Assembly: GCF_020697055.1 (NCBI RefSeq)
Contig: NZ_JAJFBP010000005.1
Coordinates: 1-64,000 of the forward strand
From: Panacagrimonas sp.
Lineage (GTDB): Bacteria; Pseudomonadota; Gammaproteobacteria; Nevskiales; Nevskiaceae
Direction of reading: 5' to 3'
DNA: 64,000 nucleotides
The notes under the pieces were generated by a model. That model was not told the DNA's origin. It saw only the letters and a program-made list of their open reading frames with translations, and ran no database searches. The stretch's first letter is position 1. Every line of letters begins with the position of its first letter. The position numbers and the translations under genes are program-made. Below are positions 27,877-36,000 of this stretch, piece by piece.

Positions 27877-30183
27877 CTAAGGGGCGGTGCTGACCGCGGT
27901 GGTATGCGACCAGGCCCAGCGTTCCGGGCGGATCTCGTGGATTGCACCCGCAAGAATCGTGTCCAGCTCCGCCATCACCCGGCCCTTGCGCGCGATCGAG
28001 ACCGCGCGACGCGCGGCGCGATGCAACAGCGCGCCCAGCGGCGAATCGAGCAGCGCCTGCCAGAACGCCAGCATCACCGAGGTTTCATCACGGCCTTCTT
28101 CGACCAACGCCTTGAGCCCCAGTACGACGACACCCGCGACACCCCGTTCGTCGAGCTCGTCGATCCGCAGCGGCAATGCATCGGCGGACGACGTCAGGCA
28201 CGCGTCGAGATGGGCCAGCAGTTCGGCCGGAGAGCGCGACGGGTTCCATTCGGGTTGCCCGCCCGTCCGGTACTCGGTGACGCGGGTCTCGAAGAAATTG
28301 CTCGATCGTTGCTTTGCCGGCGGCGCCGGCGCGTCGCAGCAATCCGACACGGACGGGGACATCACCATCGACGCGACCATGACCGGCACCGACGCCTTGG
28401 CGGCCAGCGCCGATCCGGTCCCGCCCCAACCCGCCGCCAGCATGCCCGGCACCTTGCGCAGTTCAGGCAGATCGGCCGCGGCCCGATCGCCGCGCTCGTG
28501 CACGAGGATGTAGTTCGTGTAGGGACTCATCAGCTGGTGGTGCACGGCCAGGTCCGTGAGCTCGCTTTCGCTGGCGTCGACCAGGCTCGCGGCGGCCCAC
28601 CACAGACGCTGCGCGGCGGCGATGCGCGGCAGGTCCGCGATGACGTCATCGCTCGCCGGCGCGCGTCGCGATGCAGCCACCGAGACGACCGCGCCGTCGG
28701 CGTAGTGCAAGTCCAGGTGCGCATCTCCCGCTTGGGCGGCGCCGTCGATGCCCGCGAACACATGCAGCGTGTCGCCGGCAAAAGTCGCGGTCTCCAGCCG
28801 CGTCGGCGAGCTCCACTGCACGCGGCCCGGCAGGTGCAGGCGCGCTTGGCGCACGCGCGGCAGTCGCATGCGATCCAGATGTCGATCGATCACCGGCGCG
28901 GCCTCCTCGTTGGGCGCAACGAACGTCGCGAAGCCGCCGGTGGCCTGCGCGATGCCGCGCGCCAGCACTTCCGAGGGACTGCAGCCCACGCCGATCACGA
29001 AGATGCGATGGCCCGAGGCGCGCGCGGCCTGCACGATCGCCTCGCGATCCCAGGTCTCGCCGTCGGTGATCAACAGCACGTCGGCATCGCCTTCGGCCCC
29101 ACGCGAGCGGCCGAGTGCGAACACCGCGTTCAACGCGCCGAGCATCTCGGTGCCGCCCAGGTCGGCATCGAGCGCACCGACGAAGCTGCGGCCCTCGACC
29201 AGCGCGGCGCCGGAACCCGCATCGAGCAGTCGACCGCGCCCCAGATGCCGGTGCGTGCTGCCGAACGCGGTGAGCGAAAACGCATCGGAGGTCCCGAGGC
29301 GGTCGAGCGCCCGCATCGCCAGCGCCTTGGCCAGCGCCATCGAGTCGCCGGCCATCGATCCCGAGCAGTCGATCAGCACCTTGAGCCGGATGCGCTGGTC
29401 GGCCCGGCGATCGGGCACACGGAACACCGCGTGCGCCGTCGAGCGCTCACCGTCGCGGGCGAGCGTGTATCCCGACTGCGACTTCGCCTCGGCCTGGACC
29501 ACCAGCACAAAATCGCGGTCGGCGAACCCGGCATCGTCCGCGATCTGCACGTTCAGGCCGGCCTCGTCCCGCGTGGCGCGGATGCGATGGGTCGGTGACG
29601 ACAGCATCGAAGCCTCGACCTCGTCCGCGACGCACAGCGTCAGCCGGAACGGGTACTCGGCGAGCGGATCCACGTCGGGCACCTGGTGCGGCTGCACGCC
29701 GTCAAGCGCGGCATCGCCATAGCGCGGCGCCAGCGTGGTCGGCAGCGACAGGCGCAGGCGATCGCCCTCCCAGCGCAACGGCAGCGCGTAGCGCAGCACG
29801 ATCTCGGCCGACTCACCGGCCATCAGGTTCCCGAGGTTGAGCGTGTACAGGCCGGGCTCGAGCTGTTCGAGCATCACGGCGGTGTGACCGTCCGACAGCG
29901 CCTGCTCGTATTGCGCCTCGGCCTGCTGTCGCGGCGCGACGTGGCCGACCAGCGTGCGGCCGTCGATGTCCACGCTCAGGCCGAGCAGCACCGCTTCGAC
30001 CGGCAGCGGGAACGTGTAGACGGCTTCGACGTCGATTTCTTCGCGGTTTCGAAAGCTCTGCACCAGTTCGACGCGCGCGAGCGCGCTTTCGAGATGGCCG
30101 CGGATGTCGAGGGACTGCAGCGGGACGGTCTGGCCGGCCGCGGTTTTCAGGCTGGGGACGCGCGCAAGGGCAGCGGTATTCAT
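27877..30183 (-). CDS. VIT and von Willebrand A domain protein
   Basis: Protein of 768 aa with no signal peptide or membrane helix, so probably cytoplasmic. The VIT domain spans about residues 18-135 (LDIRGHLESALARVELVQSF, RQQAEAQYEQAL, NLGNLMAGE). The vWA domain spans about 266-440 with a complete MIDAS metal site: Asp272-x-Ser274-x-Ser276, Thr345 and Asp374. The region after residue 560 has a Cys-containing, low-complexity stretch (SDCCDAPAPPAKQ) and a helical C-terminal domain of unknown type. Its ATG overlaps the stop of the merR gene (ATGA), so the two form a unit. Intact MIDAS residues imply Mg-dependent protein binding; the ligand is unknown. Confidence 0.88.
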   Translation of the reverse strand: MNTAALARVPSLKTAAGQTVPLQSLDIRGHLESALARVELVQSFRNREEIDVEAVYTFPLPVEAVLLGLSVDIDGRTLVGHVAPRQQAEAQYEQALSDGHTAVMLEQLEPGLYTLNLGNLMAGESAEIVLRYALPLRWEGDRLRLSLPTTLAPRYGDAALDGVQPHQVPDVDPLAEYPFRLTLCVADEVEASMLSSPTHRIRATRDEAGLNVQIADDAGFADRDFVLVVQAEAKSQSGYTLARDGERSTAHAVFRVPDRRADQRIRLKVLIDCSGSMAGDSMALAKALAMRALDRLGTSDAFSLTAFGSTHRHLGRGRLLDAGSGAALVEGRSFVGALDADLGGTEMLGALNAVFALGRSRGAEGDADVLLITDGETWDREAIVQAARASGHRIFVIGVGCSPSEVLARGIAQATGGFATFVAPNEEAAPVIDRHLDRMRLPRVRQARLHLPGRVQWSSPTRLETATFAGDTLHVFAGIDGAAQAGDAHLDLHYADGAVVSVAASRRAPASDDVIADLPRIAAAQRLWWAAASLVDASESELTDLAVHHQLMSPYTNYILVHERGDRAAADLPELRKVPGMLAAGWGGTGSALAAKASVPVMVASMVMSPSVSDCCDAPAPPAKQRSSNFFETRVTEYRTGGQPEWNPSRSPAELLAHLDACLTSSADALPLRIDELDERGVAGVVVLGLKALVEEGRDETSVMLAFWQALLDSPLGALLHRAARRAVSIARKGRVMAELDTILAGAIHEIRPERWAWSHTTAVSTAP

Positions 30184-30614
30184 TCGGTTTGTTCCTTCTT
30201 GATCTGTTGGAGCGCGTCGAGGACCCGACGCATCAGGTGGCGGACCTGTTCGGGTGACAGTCCCGCCCGTTTCGGCTCGATCTTCAGCTCCACACCCTCG
30301 TCGACCAGCAGGTGGGTCCACACCTCGACCGAGCCGGGTCGACGCGTGGGAAGGGGCAGCGCCGGCTCCGGGCCGGCGTCTTTCATCTCTCGGATGCGGT
30401 CGAGCGACAGCCCGGCCAGCGTCCACTTCTTCACGTTCAACAACTGCTCGACATGCGCCTGCGTGTAGCGGGCCGCGCGCGTCTCGCCCTCGGGCCGGTC
30501 GACCAATCCGAGCTGGATGTAGTAACGGACGGTCCGGCGCGGAAGGTCTACGAGAACGCAGAGCTGCTCGAGCGACAGGTCGTTGCTGGGGGTCGCGTTC
30601 TTTATGACAGTCAT
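30180..30614 (-). CDS. MerR-family transcriptional regulator
   Basis: Regulator of 144 aa. The winged helix-turn-helix of MerR proteins is at about residues 12-80 (LEQLCVLVDLPRRTVRYYIQ, RYTQAHVEQLLNVKKW, LSLDRIREM). The C-terminal effector part is short and lacks the cysteines of metal-sensing MerR members, ending in a helix (VRHLMRRVLDALQQIKKEQ) likely used for dimerisation. It is followed by the VIT-vWA gene with an ATGA overlap. A perfect palindrome covers its own start codon, which suggests autoregulation. The start at 30614 is supported by the promoter placed 6 nt upstream. Confidence 0.85.
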   Translation of the reverse strand: MTVIKNATPSNDLSLEQLCVLVDLPRRTVRYYIQLGLVDRPEGETRAARYTQAHVEQLLNVKKWTLAGLSLDRIREMKDAGPEPALPLPTRRPGSVEVWTHLLVDEGVELKIEPKRAGLSPEQVRHLMRRVLDALQQIKKEQTE

Positions 30615-30648
30615 ACTGTCACTATATGCTGTCTCTAATGGATTGCAA
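30605..30648 (-). promoter_or_regulatory. promoter and palindromic operator of the merR/VIT-vWA operon
   Basis: Reading the minus strand, TTGCAA (30648-30643), a 16-bp spacer and TATAGT (30626-30621) form a plausible promoter. The -10 box ends 6 nt before the merR ATG, so the transcript would be leaderless or nearly so. A perfect inverted repeat TGACAGT-CAT-ACTGTCA at 30605-30621 abuts the -10 box and has the start codon as its 3-bp centre. This is a likely binding site for the regulator itself. Confidence 0.65.
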
Positions 30649-30736
30649 GGCCCGGCTTTCGCCAGCACACCGCCGGGGCATGGCGACCGATAATCCCGCG
30701 GTCCTGTCCACCCCTTACCCAAACGAGAACGTCCGC

Positions 30737-31552
30737 ATGACCTCGCCCTTCGATTTCTCCGGCAAGAACGTCTTCATCTCCGGCGGCACCAGCGGCATCA
30801 ACCTGGGCATCGCGCATGCGTTCGCCCGCGCCGGCGCCAAGCTCACCGTGATCTCGCGCTCGCCGGAGAAGGTCACGGCGGCGGTCGAAGCACTGAAGGC
30901 GCACGGTGGCGAGGTCGCCGGTCATTCGGTCGACGTGCGCGAGTACGCCAAGGTCGAAGAGGCGCTGAAGGCCACCCACGCGAAGTTCGGCCCGATCGAC
31001 GTGCTGGTGTCCGGCGCCGCCGGCAACTTTCCCGCGCCGGCGGTCGGCATCTCGCCCAACGGCTTCAAGTCGGTGGTCGACATCGACCTGATGGGCACCT
31101 TTCACGTGTTCCGCGCGGCGTTCCCGTTCATCGCCAAGCCCGGCGCCTGCCTGATCAACATCTCGGCGCCGCAGGCCTTCCTGCCGATGGATTTCCAGAT
31201 GCACGTGTGCGCGGCCAAGGCCGGCGTCGACATGATCACGCGCGTGGCCGCGCTCGAATGGGGTCCGGTCGGCGTGCGCGTGAACTCGGTCGTGCCGGGC
31301 CCGATCGACAACACCGAAGGCATGCGTCGCCTGGCGCCGACCGCCGAGGCGATGGCGCTGGCGATCGACACGGTGCCGATCAAGAAGCTCGGCACCGTCG
31401 ACAACGTCGCCGACGCCTGCCTGTGGCTGGCGAGTCCGATGGCGTCCTATGTCAGCGGCGTGATCCTGCCGGTCGACGGCGGCTGGAGCCTGGGTGGCGC
31501 GCAGTCGCTGGGCAAGGGGCTGACGGAACTGCTCGGCGGCAAGAAGAAATAG
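30737..31552 (+). CDS. short-chain dehydrogenase, 2,4-dienoyl-CoA reductase-like
   Basis: SDR protein of 271 aa. The cofactor motif is FISGGTSGINLGIA, followed by SAAGNFPAP in place of the usual NNAG. The classical YxxxK active site is changed: HVCAAKAGVDMITR keeps the Lys but lacks the Tyr, exactly as in peroxisomal-type 2,4-dienoyl-CoA reductases. It ends with SYVSGVILPVDGGWSLGG. It probably reduces unsaturated acyl-CoA with NADPH in fatty-acid breakdown. The ATG at 30737 is where homology begins (MTSPFDFSGKNVFISGG). It is divergent from merR and alone on this strand. Confidence 0.85.
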   Translation: MTSPFDFSGKNVFISGGTSGINLGIAHAFARAGAKLTVISRSPEKVTAAVEALKAHGGEVAGHSVDVREYAKVEEALKATHAKFGPIDVLVSGAAGNFPAPAVGISPNGFKSVVDIDLMGTFHVFRAAFPFIAKPGACLINISAPQAFLPMDFQMHVCAAKAGVDMITRVAALEWGPVGVRVNSVVPGPIDNTEGMRRLAPTAEAMALAIDTVPIKKLGTVDNVADACLWLASPMASYVSGVILPVDGGWSLGGAQSLGKGLTELLGGKKK

Positions 31553-31564
31553 CCAAGGCGTGCT

Positions 31565-31601
31565 CCCTCTCCCCGTGCGGTTTCATCGCACGCGGAGAGG
31601 G
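31565..31601. terminator. strong hairpin between convergent genes (repeat-like)
   Basis: The arms CCCTCTCC (31565-31572) plus GTGCG (31575-31579) pair with CGCAC (31587-31591) plus GGAGAGGG (31594-31601), leaving a 7-base loop. It sits between the convergent SDR and metallophosphoesterase genes, so it could end both transcripts. It lacks a T run. The CCCTCTCC/GGAGAGGG arms and following GTTGGATGTGG also resemble an intergenic repeat common in xanthomonads. Confidence 0.5.
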
Positions 31602-31663
31602 TTGGATGTGGGGCGCGTCTGGTTCCGGCGGCGCGCCACGGTGGGAGCCCCCTCACCGTAGCT

Positions 31664-33454
31664 TTACGGGACCGGCGGCTCGGGTGCGAACGGCATCCGG
31701 AACGTCAGCTCCACGTTGCGATCGCCCGGCGTGCCGTTGCGCGTGCCGCCCTGCGCGCACAGCACACCCAGGTCCGCCTCGGTCAGGACCGACACCAGCG
31801 ACGCCGGATCGGCGAGGTAGAGCGCGCAGCGATCGTCGGCCACCGACAGGCGCCTGGGCAGCTCGAGGCTGTGTCCGAGGATCGGCCCGCGGATCGTGCC
31901 GGTGCCATTGCCGTTGTCGAACACCTCGATCAGGCGCTGCTCCTGCGGCCAGTCGATCAGCGAGGCGCTCTCGATCTGCCAGAAGCCGGTGCAGGCGTTC
32001 GGGACCTTGCAGGCGACCGGCGCGCTGATCACACCGTTGGTACCGGTCGCGCCGGTGACCTTGAACGGCCGCACGCGATGACGATGCGTGTGCCCGGCCA
32101 CCCACGCGATGACGTTCGGATAGCTCGCCAGGCGCCCGTTGAGCTCCACGGCGGTGACGTCGATCGGCACCAGCGCGGCGAACGTGCCGTACTCGGCGAA
32201 CGTCAGATCCGGGTGGTGCGAGAACACCATCACCATCTGCTGATTGGCCAGCGCCGCGTCGAGCTGCTGGCCCAGCCAAACGAACTGCGCGGTGTCGAGT
32301 CCGCCGTCGGCGAGCGCCGCCGGGTTGCGCAGCAGGTCGGTCGGCAGGCGCGGATCGACGCCGTCGATGATCGTGTTGAGCACGATCATCCGGAACCTGC
32401 CCTCGCCCGCGTCGAACGCGTAGTAGCCGTCGTTGCGATCGTCGTCGTCGTTGAGGCGAGCGGTCTCGACGAAGCCGAAGCCGTGACCGATCGGTCCGGG
32501 CATCATCGAGCTGTTGAAGAACTCGCGAACGAACTCGCTCTGGCGAAGCATGAAATGGCGGCCGAAGAGCTGCACCACTTCGTTGATCCCGAGCTCCGCC
32601 GGCAGCGTGCCGCGCACGTACCCGTCGTGGTTGCCGAACACGATGTACCAGGGCGTGGCCAGCTGATGATTGATGCAGCCCGGCGTCCCCGAATGGCAAC
32701 GCAGCGGCTCGGGCATGCCGGGCGCGCGCGTCAGCGTCTGGCGCGCCAGATCGATCGCGCCGTTGGCGTCCCGCCCGGTGGTCGCAGCGACTTCGGTGGC
32801 GGCGAGCATCTGGATCATTCGGGTCGGCAGTGCCTGCGCCAGCAGTGAGACGGTGTCGGGCACGGGTGACTGCGTGTCGGCGACGCCGCGACCGGTGAAT
32901 CGCGTGCAGGCCGCGAGCAGCGTCGATTCCGGCGTTCCGGGCGGCTGCGCCGCGCGACACGCGGCCTCGAACGCGCTCATCTGGTCGAACGTGCCGTCGA
33001 GGTTGTCGATGAAACGGCGGATCTCGCCGACGGTGGTCAGGTCGGCGCTGTCGCCGGTCACGATGCTGAACTCCGACGGGTACGTCGCGTTGCAGTCGTT
33101 GATGCGGCCCACGAGGTCGTTGAGCACCTCGTCGGAATACTCCTCCTGGAACCGCATCGCGGATTCGAACTGCACCGTCAGCGGGTCGATCTCCGAAAGG
33201 CCGACCACCGCCTGGCCGTCGTCGTCGATGATGTGATCGTCGGTGAGGTGGACGAAGCGCAGCATCAGGTCGGCGCCGGTGGCGCGCACGCCCGGCGCGA
33301 TCTCCTGGCGCGTGATCGCCGGCTCCTCGACGATCGCCGCGCAGCGCGCCGGCGTCGTCGGGTCGGCTTTGCGGCTGCCCAGGTCGAGACTGGTGTCGCA
33401 GCCGGCGAGGATCAGCGCCGCAACGATTGCGGCAAAGGGGATCGGATGGCACAT
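31664..33454 (-). CDS. metallophosphoesterase lipoprotein (paralogue 2)
   Basis: Calcineurin-like phosphoesterase of 596 aa. The N-terminus ends in the lipobox LILAGC, so the protein is a lipoprotein facing the periplasm or surface. Metal-binding motifs are present in order: HLTDDHIIDDDG, VTGDSADLT, VFGNHDGYVRG, FSHHPDL and AGHTHRHR. The substrate is unknown. It is a close paralogue of the gene immediately upstream and shares its motif order and C-terminal ending (GVLCAQGGTRNGTPGDRNVEL). The pair looks like a tandem duplication; a 74-bp gap with a short hairpin separates them. Confidence 0.88.
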   Translation of the reverse strand: MCHPIPFAAIVAALILAGCDTSLDLGSRKADPTTPARCAAIVEEPAITRQEIAPGVRATGADLMLRFVHLTDDHIIDDDGQAVVGLSEIDPLTVQFESAMRFQEEYSDEVLNDLVGRINDCNATYPSEFSIVTGDSADLTTVGEIRRFIDNLDGTFDQMSAFEAACRAAQPPGTPESTLLAACTRFTGRGVADTQSPVPDTVSLLAQALPTRMIQMLAATEVAATTGRDANGAIDLARQTLTRAPGMPEPLRCHSGTPGCINHQLATPWYIVFGNHDGYVRGTLPAELGINEVVQLFGRHFMLRQSEFVREFFNSSMMPGPIGHGFGFVETARLNDDDDRNDGYYAFDAGEGRFRMIVLNTIIDGVDPRLPTDLLRNPAALADGGLDTAQFVWLGQQLDAALANQQMVMVFSHHPDLTFAEYGTFAALVPIDVTAVELNGRLASYPNVIAWVAGHTHRHRVRPFKVTGATGTNGVISAPVACKVPNACTGFWQIESASLIDWPQEQRLIEVFDNGNGTGTIRGPILGHSLELPRRLSVADDRCALYLADPASLVSVLTEADLGVLCAQGGTRNGTPGDRNVELTFRMPFAPEPPVP

Positions 33455-33528
33455 GACTCGGGCCCGAGGGATCGTGCCGGGATTCGGCACGACGCATCGT
33501 AGCCGCGCGATGTCGCTCGCGCGCGTCG

Positions 33529-35301
33529 TCAGGACGGCATGCGGAAGATCAGCTCCACGTTGCGATCCGCCGGCGTTCCATCGCGCGTGCCGCCCTGCGA
33601 GCACAGCACGCCGAGGTCCGCCTCGCTGAGCAGCGCTTCGGCAGACGCCGGATCGGCGAGATACAGCGCGCAGCGATCGTCCGCCTCGGACAGCGCCTTG
33701 GGCTTGGCCAGGCCGTGACCCAGGATCGGCCCGCGGATCGTGCCGGTGCCGTCGCGGTTGTCGAACACCTCGATCAGGCGCTGCTCCTGCGGCCAGTCGA
33801 TCAGGGACGCACTCTCGATCTGCCAGAAGCCGGTGCAGGCACTGCTGTTCGCGGCCTTGCAGTTCACGGCCGTCGTCACGACGCCGTTGCTGCCCACGCC
33901 GTTGGCCACCACGAACGGCCGGATGCGATGACGATGCGTGTGTCCCGCGACCCACGCGATGACGTTGGGATAGCTCGCCAGCAGCGCGTCGAGCTCGGCG
34001 GCGGGGACTTCGATCGGCACCAGCGAGGCGAACGTGCCGTACTCGGCGAACGTCAGGTCCGGATGGTGCGAGAACACCATCACCATCCTGCCCGCCGCAC
34101 GCGCCGCCGCGAGCTGCGCATCGAGCCACTGGAACTGCACGCGATCGAGGCCGCCGTCGGACAGCGCCGCGGGGTTGCGCAGCAGGTCGGTCGGAATGCG
34201 CGGGTCGACGCCATCGATGATCGTGTTGATCACGATCATGCGGAACTTCCCGCCGCCGGCGTCGAAGGCGTAATAGCCGTCGTTGCGATCGTTGGCGTCG
34301 TTGAGCCGCGCCGGTTCGACATTGCCGAAGCCGTGGCCGACGGGTCCGGGGGTCGCCTTGGTGTTGAAGAACTCCTTCACGAAGTCCTTCTGACGCAGCA
34401 TGAAACGGCGACCGAACGCGGCCACCACCTCGTTGATCCCCAGCTCCGCCGGCACGGTGCCGCGCACGTAGCCGTCATGGTTGCCGAACACCACGTACCA
34501 CGGTGTGGCCAGCCGATGGTTGGCGCAGCCGGGCTTGTCCCAGTTGCAGCGCAGCGACTGCGGCAGGCCGGGCGCCCGCGTGACGGTCTGGCGCAGCGGA
34601 TTGATCGACCCGTCCGCCGCGCGTCCGGTCAGCGCCGCGGTCTGCGTCGCCTGCAGCTGCAGCAGCGTGCGCGTGACCAGCGGCTGGTACAGCAGCTGCG
34701 ACGGAACCGGATCGACCGTCTGCGTGTCCGCCACGCCGCGGCCGGTGAAGCGCGTGCACAGCTCCTGCAGCAGCGGCTCGAGCACCAGCGGGCCCTGCCC
34801 CGCACGACATTCCTGTTCGAACCGGCTCATCTGGTCGTAGGTGCCATCGAGGTTGTCGATGAAGCGCCGGATCTCGCCCACCGTCGTCAGGTCCGCGCTG
34901 TCGCCGGTGACGATGCTGAATTCCGAGGGATACGCGGCGTTGCACTGGTTGATGCGGCCCTCGAGGTCGTTGAGCACCTCGTCGGAGTATTCCTCCTGGA
35001 AGCGCATCGCGGACTCGAACTGCACGTTCACCGGGTCGATCGCCGACAGGCCGACCACGGCCTGGCCGTCGTCATCGATGATGTGGTCGTCGGTCAGATG
35101 GATGAATCGCAGCAGCAGCTTCGCGTACGGGCCGCGCGTGCCCGTCGCCAGCTCCGTGCGCTTGACGACCGGTTCCTGCACGAACGCAGCGCACTGCGCC
35201 GGATTGCCGTAATTGCCGCTCGCGACGGCCGGACCCGCCGACAGCGCCCCGAACAACAACAGACACAGACCGCCATGGGGACCGCGGATCGGGGTGCGCA
35301 T
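33529..35301 (-). CDS. secreted metallophosphoesterase (paralogue 1)
   Basis: Calcineurin-like phosphoesterase of 590 aa with a Sec signal peptide (LCLLLFGALSAGPAVAS) and no lipobox, so it should be soluble in the periplasm or secreted. Motifs: HLTDDHIIDDDG, VTGDSADLT, VFGNHDGYVRG, FSHHPDLTF, AGHTHRHR. The ATG at 35301 is chosen because AGGAGAG lies about 7 nt upstream and the signal peptide begins there. It follows tag by 106 bp. The lipid anchor differs from the downstream paralogue while the catalytic part is conserved, which suggests the two act at different locations. Confidence 0.88.
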   Translation of the reverse strand: MRTPIRGPHGGLCLLLFGALSAGPAVASGNYGNPAQCAAFVQEPVVKRTELATGTRGPYAKLLLRFIHLTDDHIIDDDGQAVVGLSAIDPVNVQFESAMRFQEEYSDEVLNDLEGRINQCNAAYPSEFSIVTGDSADLTTVGEIRRFIDNLDGTYDQMSRFEQECRAGQGPLVLEPLLQELCTRFTGRGVADTQTVDPVPSQLLYQPLVTRTLLQLQATQTAALTGRAADGSINPLRQTVTRAPGLPQSLRCNWDKPGCANHRLATPWYVVFGNHDGYVRGTVPAELGINEVVAAFGRRFMLRQKDFVKEFFNTKATPGPVGHGFGNVEPARLNDANDRNDGYYAFDAGGGKFRMIVINTIIDGVDPRIPTDLLRNPAALSDGGLDRVQFQWLDAQLAAARAAGRMVMVFSHHPDLTFAEYGTFASLVPIEVPAAELDALLASYPNVIAWVAGHTHRHRIRPFVVANGVGSNGVVTTAVNCKAANSSACTGFWQIESASLIDWPQEQRLIEVFDNRDGTGTIRGPILGHGLAKPKALSEADDRCALYLADPASAEALLSEADLGVLCSQGGTRDGTPADRNVELIFRMPS

Positions 35302-35407
35302 GCGGGGCTCTCCTGGGCGGCCGGTCGACGCCGGCCTTGTGCGCCGGATCGTAGTCCCGCGACTCACGCCGTGGCCGCGGGGGATGCGGTTTTACCAGTC
35401 CGCAGCG

Positions 35408-35983
35408 TCAGGAACGGCCGCTGCGCGGGTATCGATGACAGCTGCGGATGTGGTCGTTCACGACGCCCATCGCCTGCAGGTAGGCATAGACGATGGTGCT
35501 GCCGACGAACTTGAAGCCGCGCTTCAGCAGGTCCTTGCTGATCCGGTCCGACAAGTCGGTGCGGGCGGGTACTTCGCGCAGTCCGTCCCAGGCGTTGAGC
35601 ACCGGCTTTCCCTCGACCCACGCCCACAGGTAGCGCTCGAAGCTGCCGAACTCGCGTTGCACTTCGAGGAACGCGCGCGCGTTGGTCCGCACCGACCAGA
35701 CCTTGAGCCGGTTGCGCACGATGCCCGGGTCGAGCAGCGCCTTTTCCAGCTTGGCGTCGCTCCAGCGCGCGAGGACCGCCGGATCGAACCCGGCGAAGAC
35801 GCGGCGGTAGCCGTCGCGCTTGCCCAGGATCGTGCTCCACGACAGACCGGCCTGCGCACCTTCGAGGATCAGGAACTCGAACAGCACCCGATCGTCGTGC
35901 TGCGGACGACCCCACTCGGTGTCGTGGTACGCCTTGTACGCGTCCGAGCCGAGGCACCAGCCGCAGCGGAGCTTCTCGCTCAT
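35408..35983 (-). CDS. tag: DNA-3-methyladenine glycosylase I
   Basis: Protein of 191 aa that removes 3-methyladenine from alkylated DNA. The zinc ligands are visible: Cys7 (LRCGW), His20 (AYHDTEWG), and the C-terminal His and Cys in VNDHIRSCHRY. The base-recognition Glu is in LEGAQAGLSW. Also present are RRVFAGFDP and LLKRGFKFVGSTIVYAYLQA. Length is normal. It lies 17 bp downstream of pyrC on the same strand and is likely cotranscribed with it. Confidence 0.96.
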   Translation of the reverse strand: MSEKLRCGWCLGSDAYKAYHDTEWGRPQHDDRVLFEFLILEGAQAGLSWSTILGKRDGYRRVFAGFDPAVLARWSDAKLEKALLDPGIVRNRLKVWSVRTNARAFLEVQREFGSFERYLWAWVEGKPVLNAWDGLREVPARTDLSDRISKDLLKRGFKFVGSTIVYAYLQAMGVVNDHIRSCHRYPRSGRS

Positions 35984-36000
35984 CGGCGAACGGCGCGGCG

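Noticed and set aside
30626-30736. Upstream extension of the SDR gene to position 30626
   Set aside because: The added residues are not family-like and would overlap the merR promoter; homology starts at the ATG at 30737.
33473-33491. 7-bp hairpin CGTGCCG/CGGCACG between the two metallophosphoesterase genes as a terminator
   Set aside because: Short stem with no T run on either strand; not enough to call.
35319-35336. GGCCGG/CCGGCC hairpin downstream of tag as a terminator
   Set aside because: Six-bp stem without a T run, close to the ribosome binding site of the next gene.
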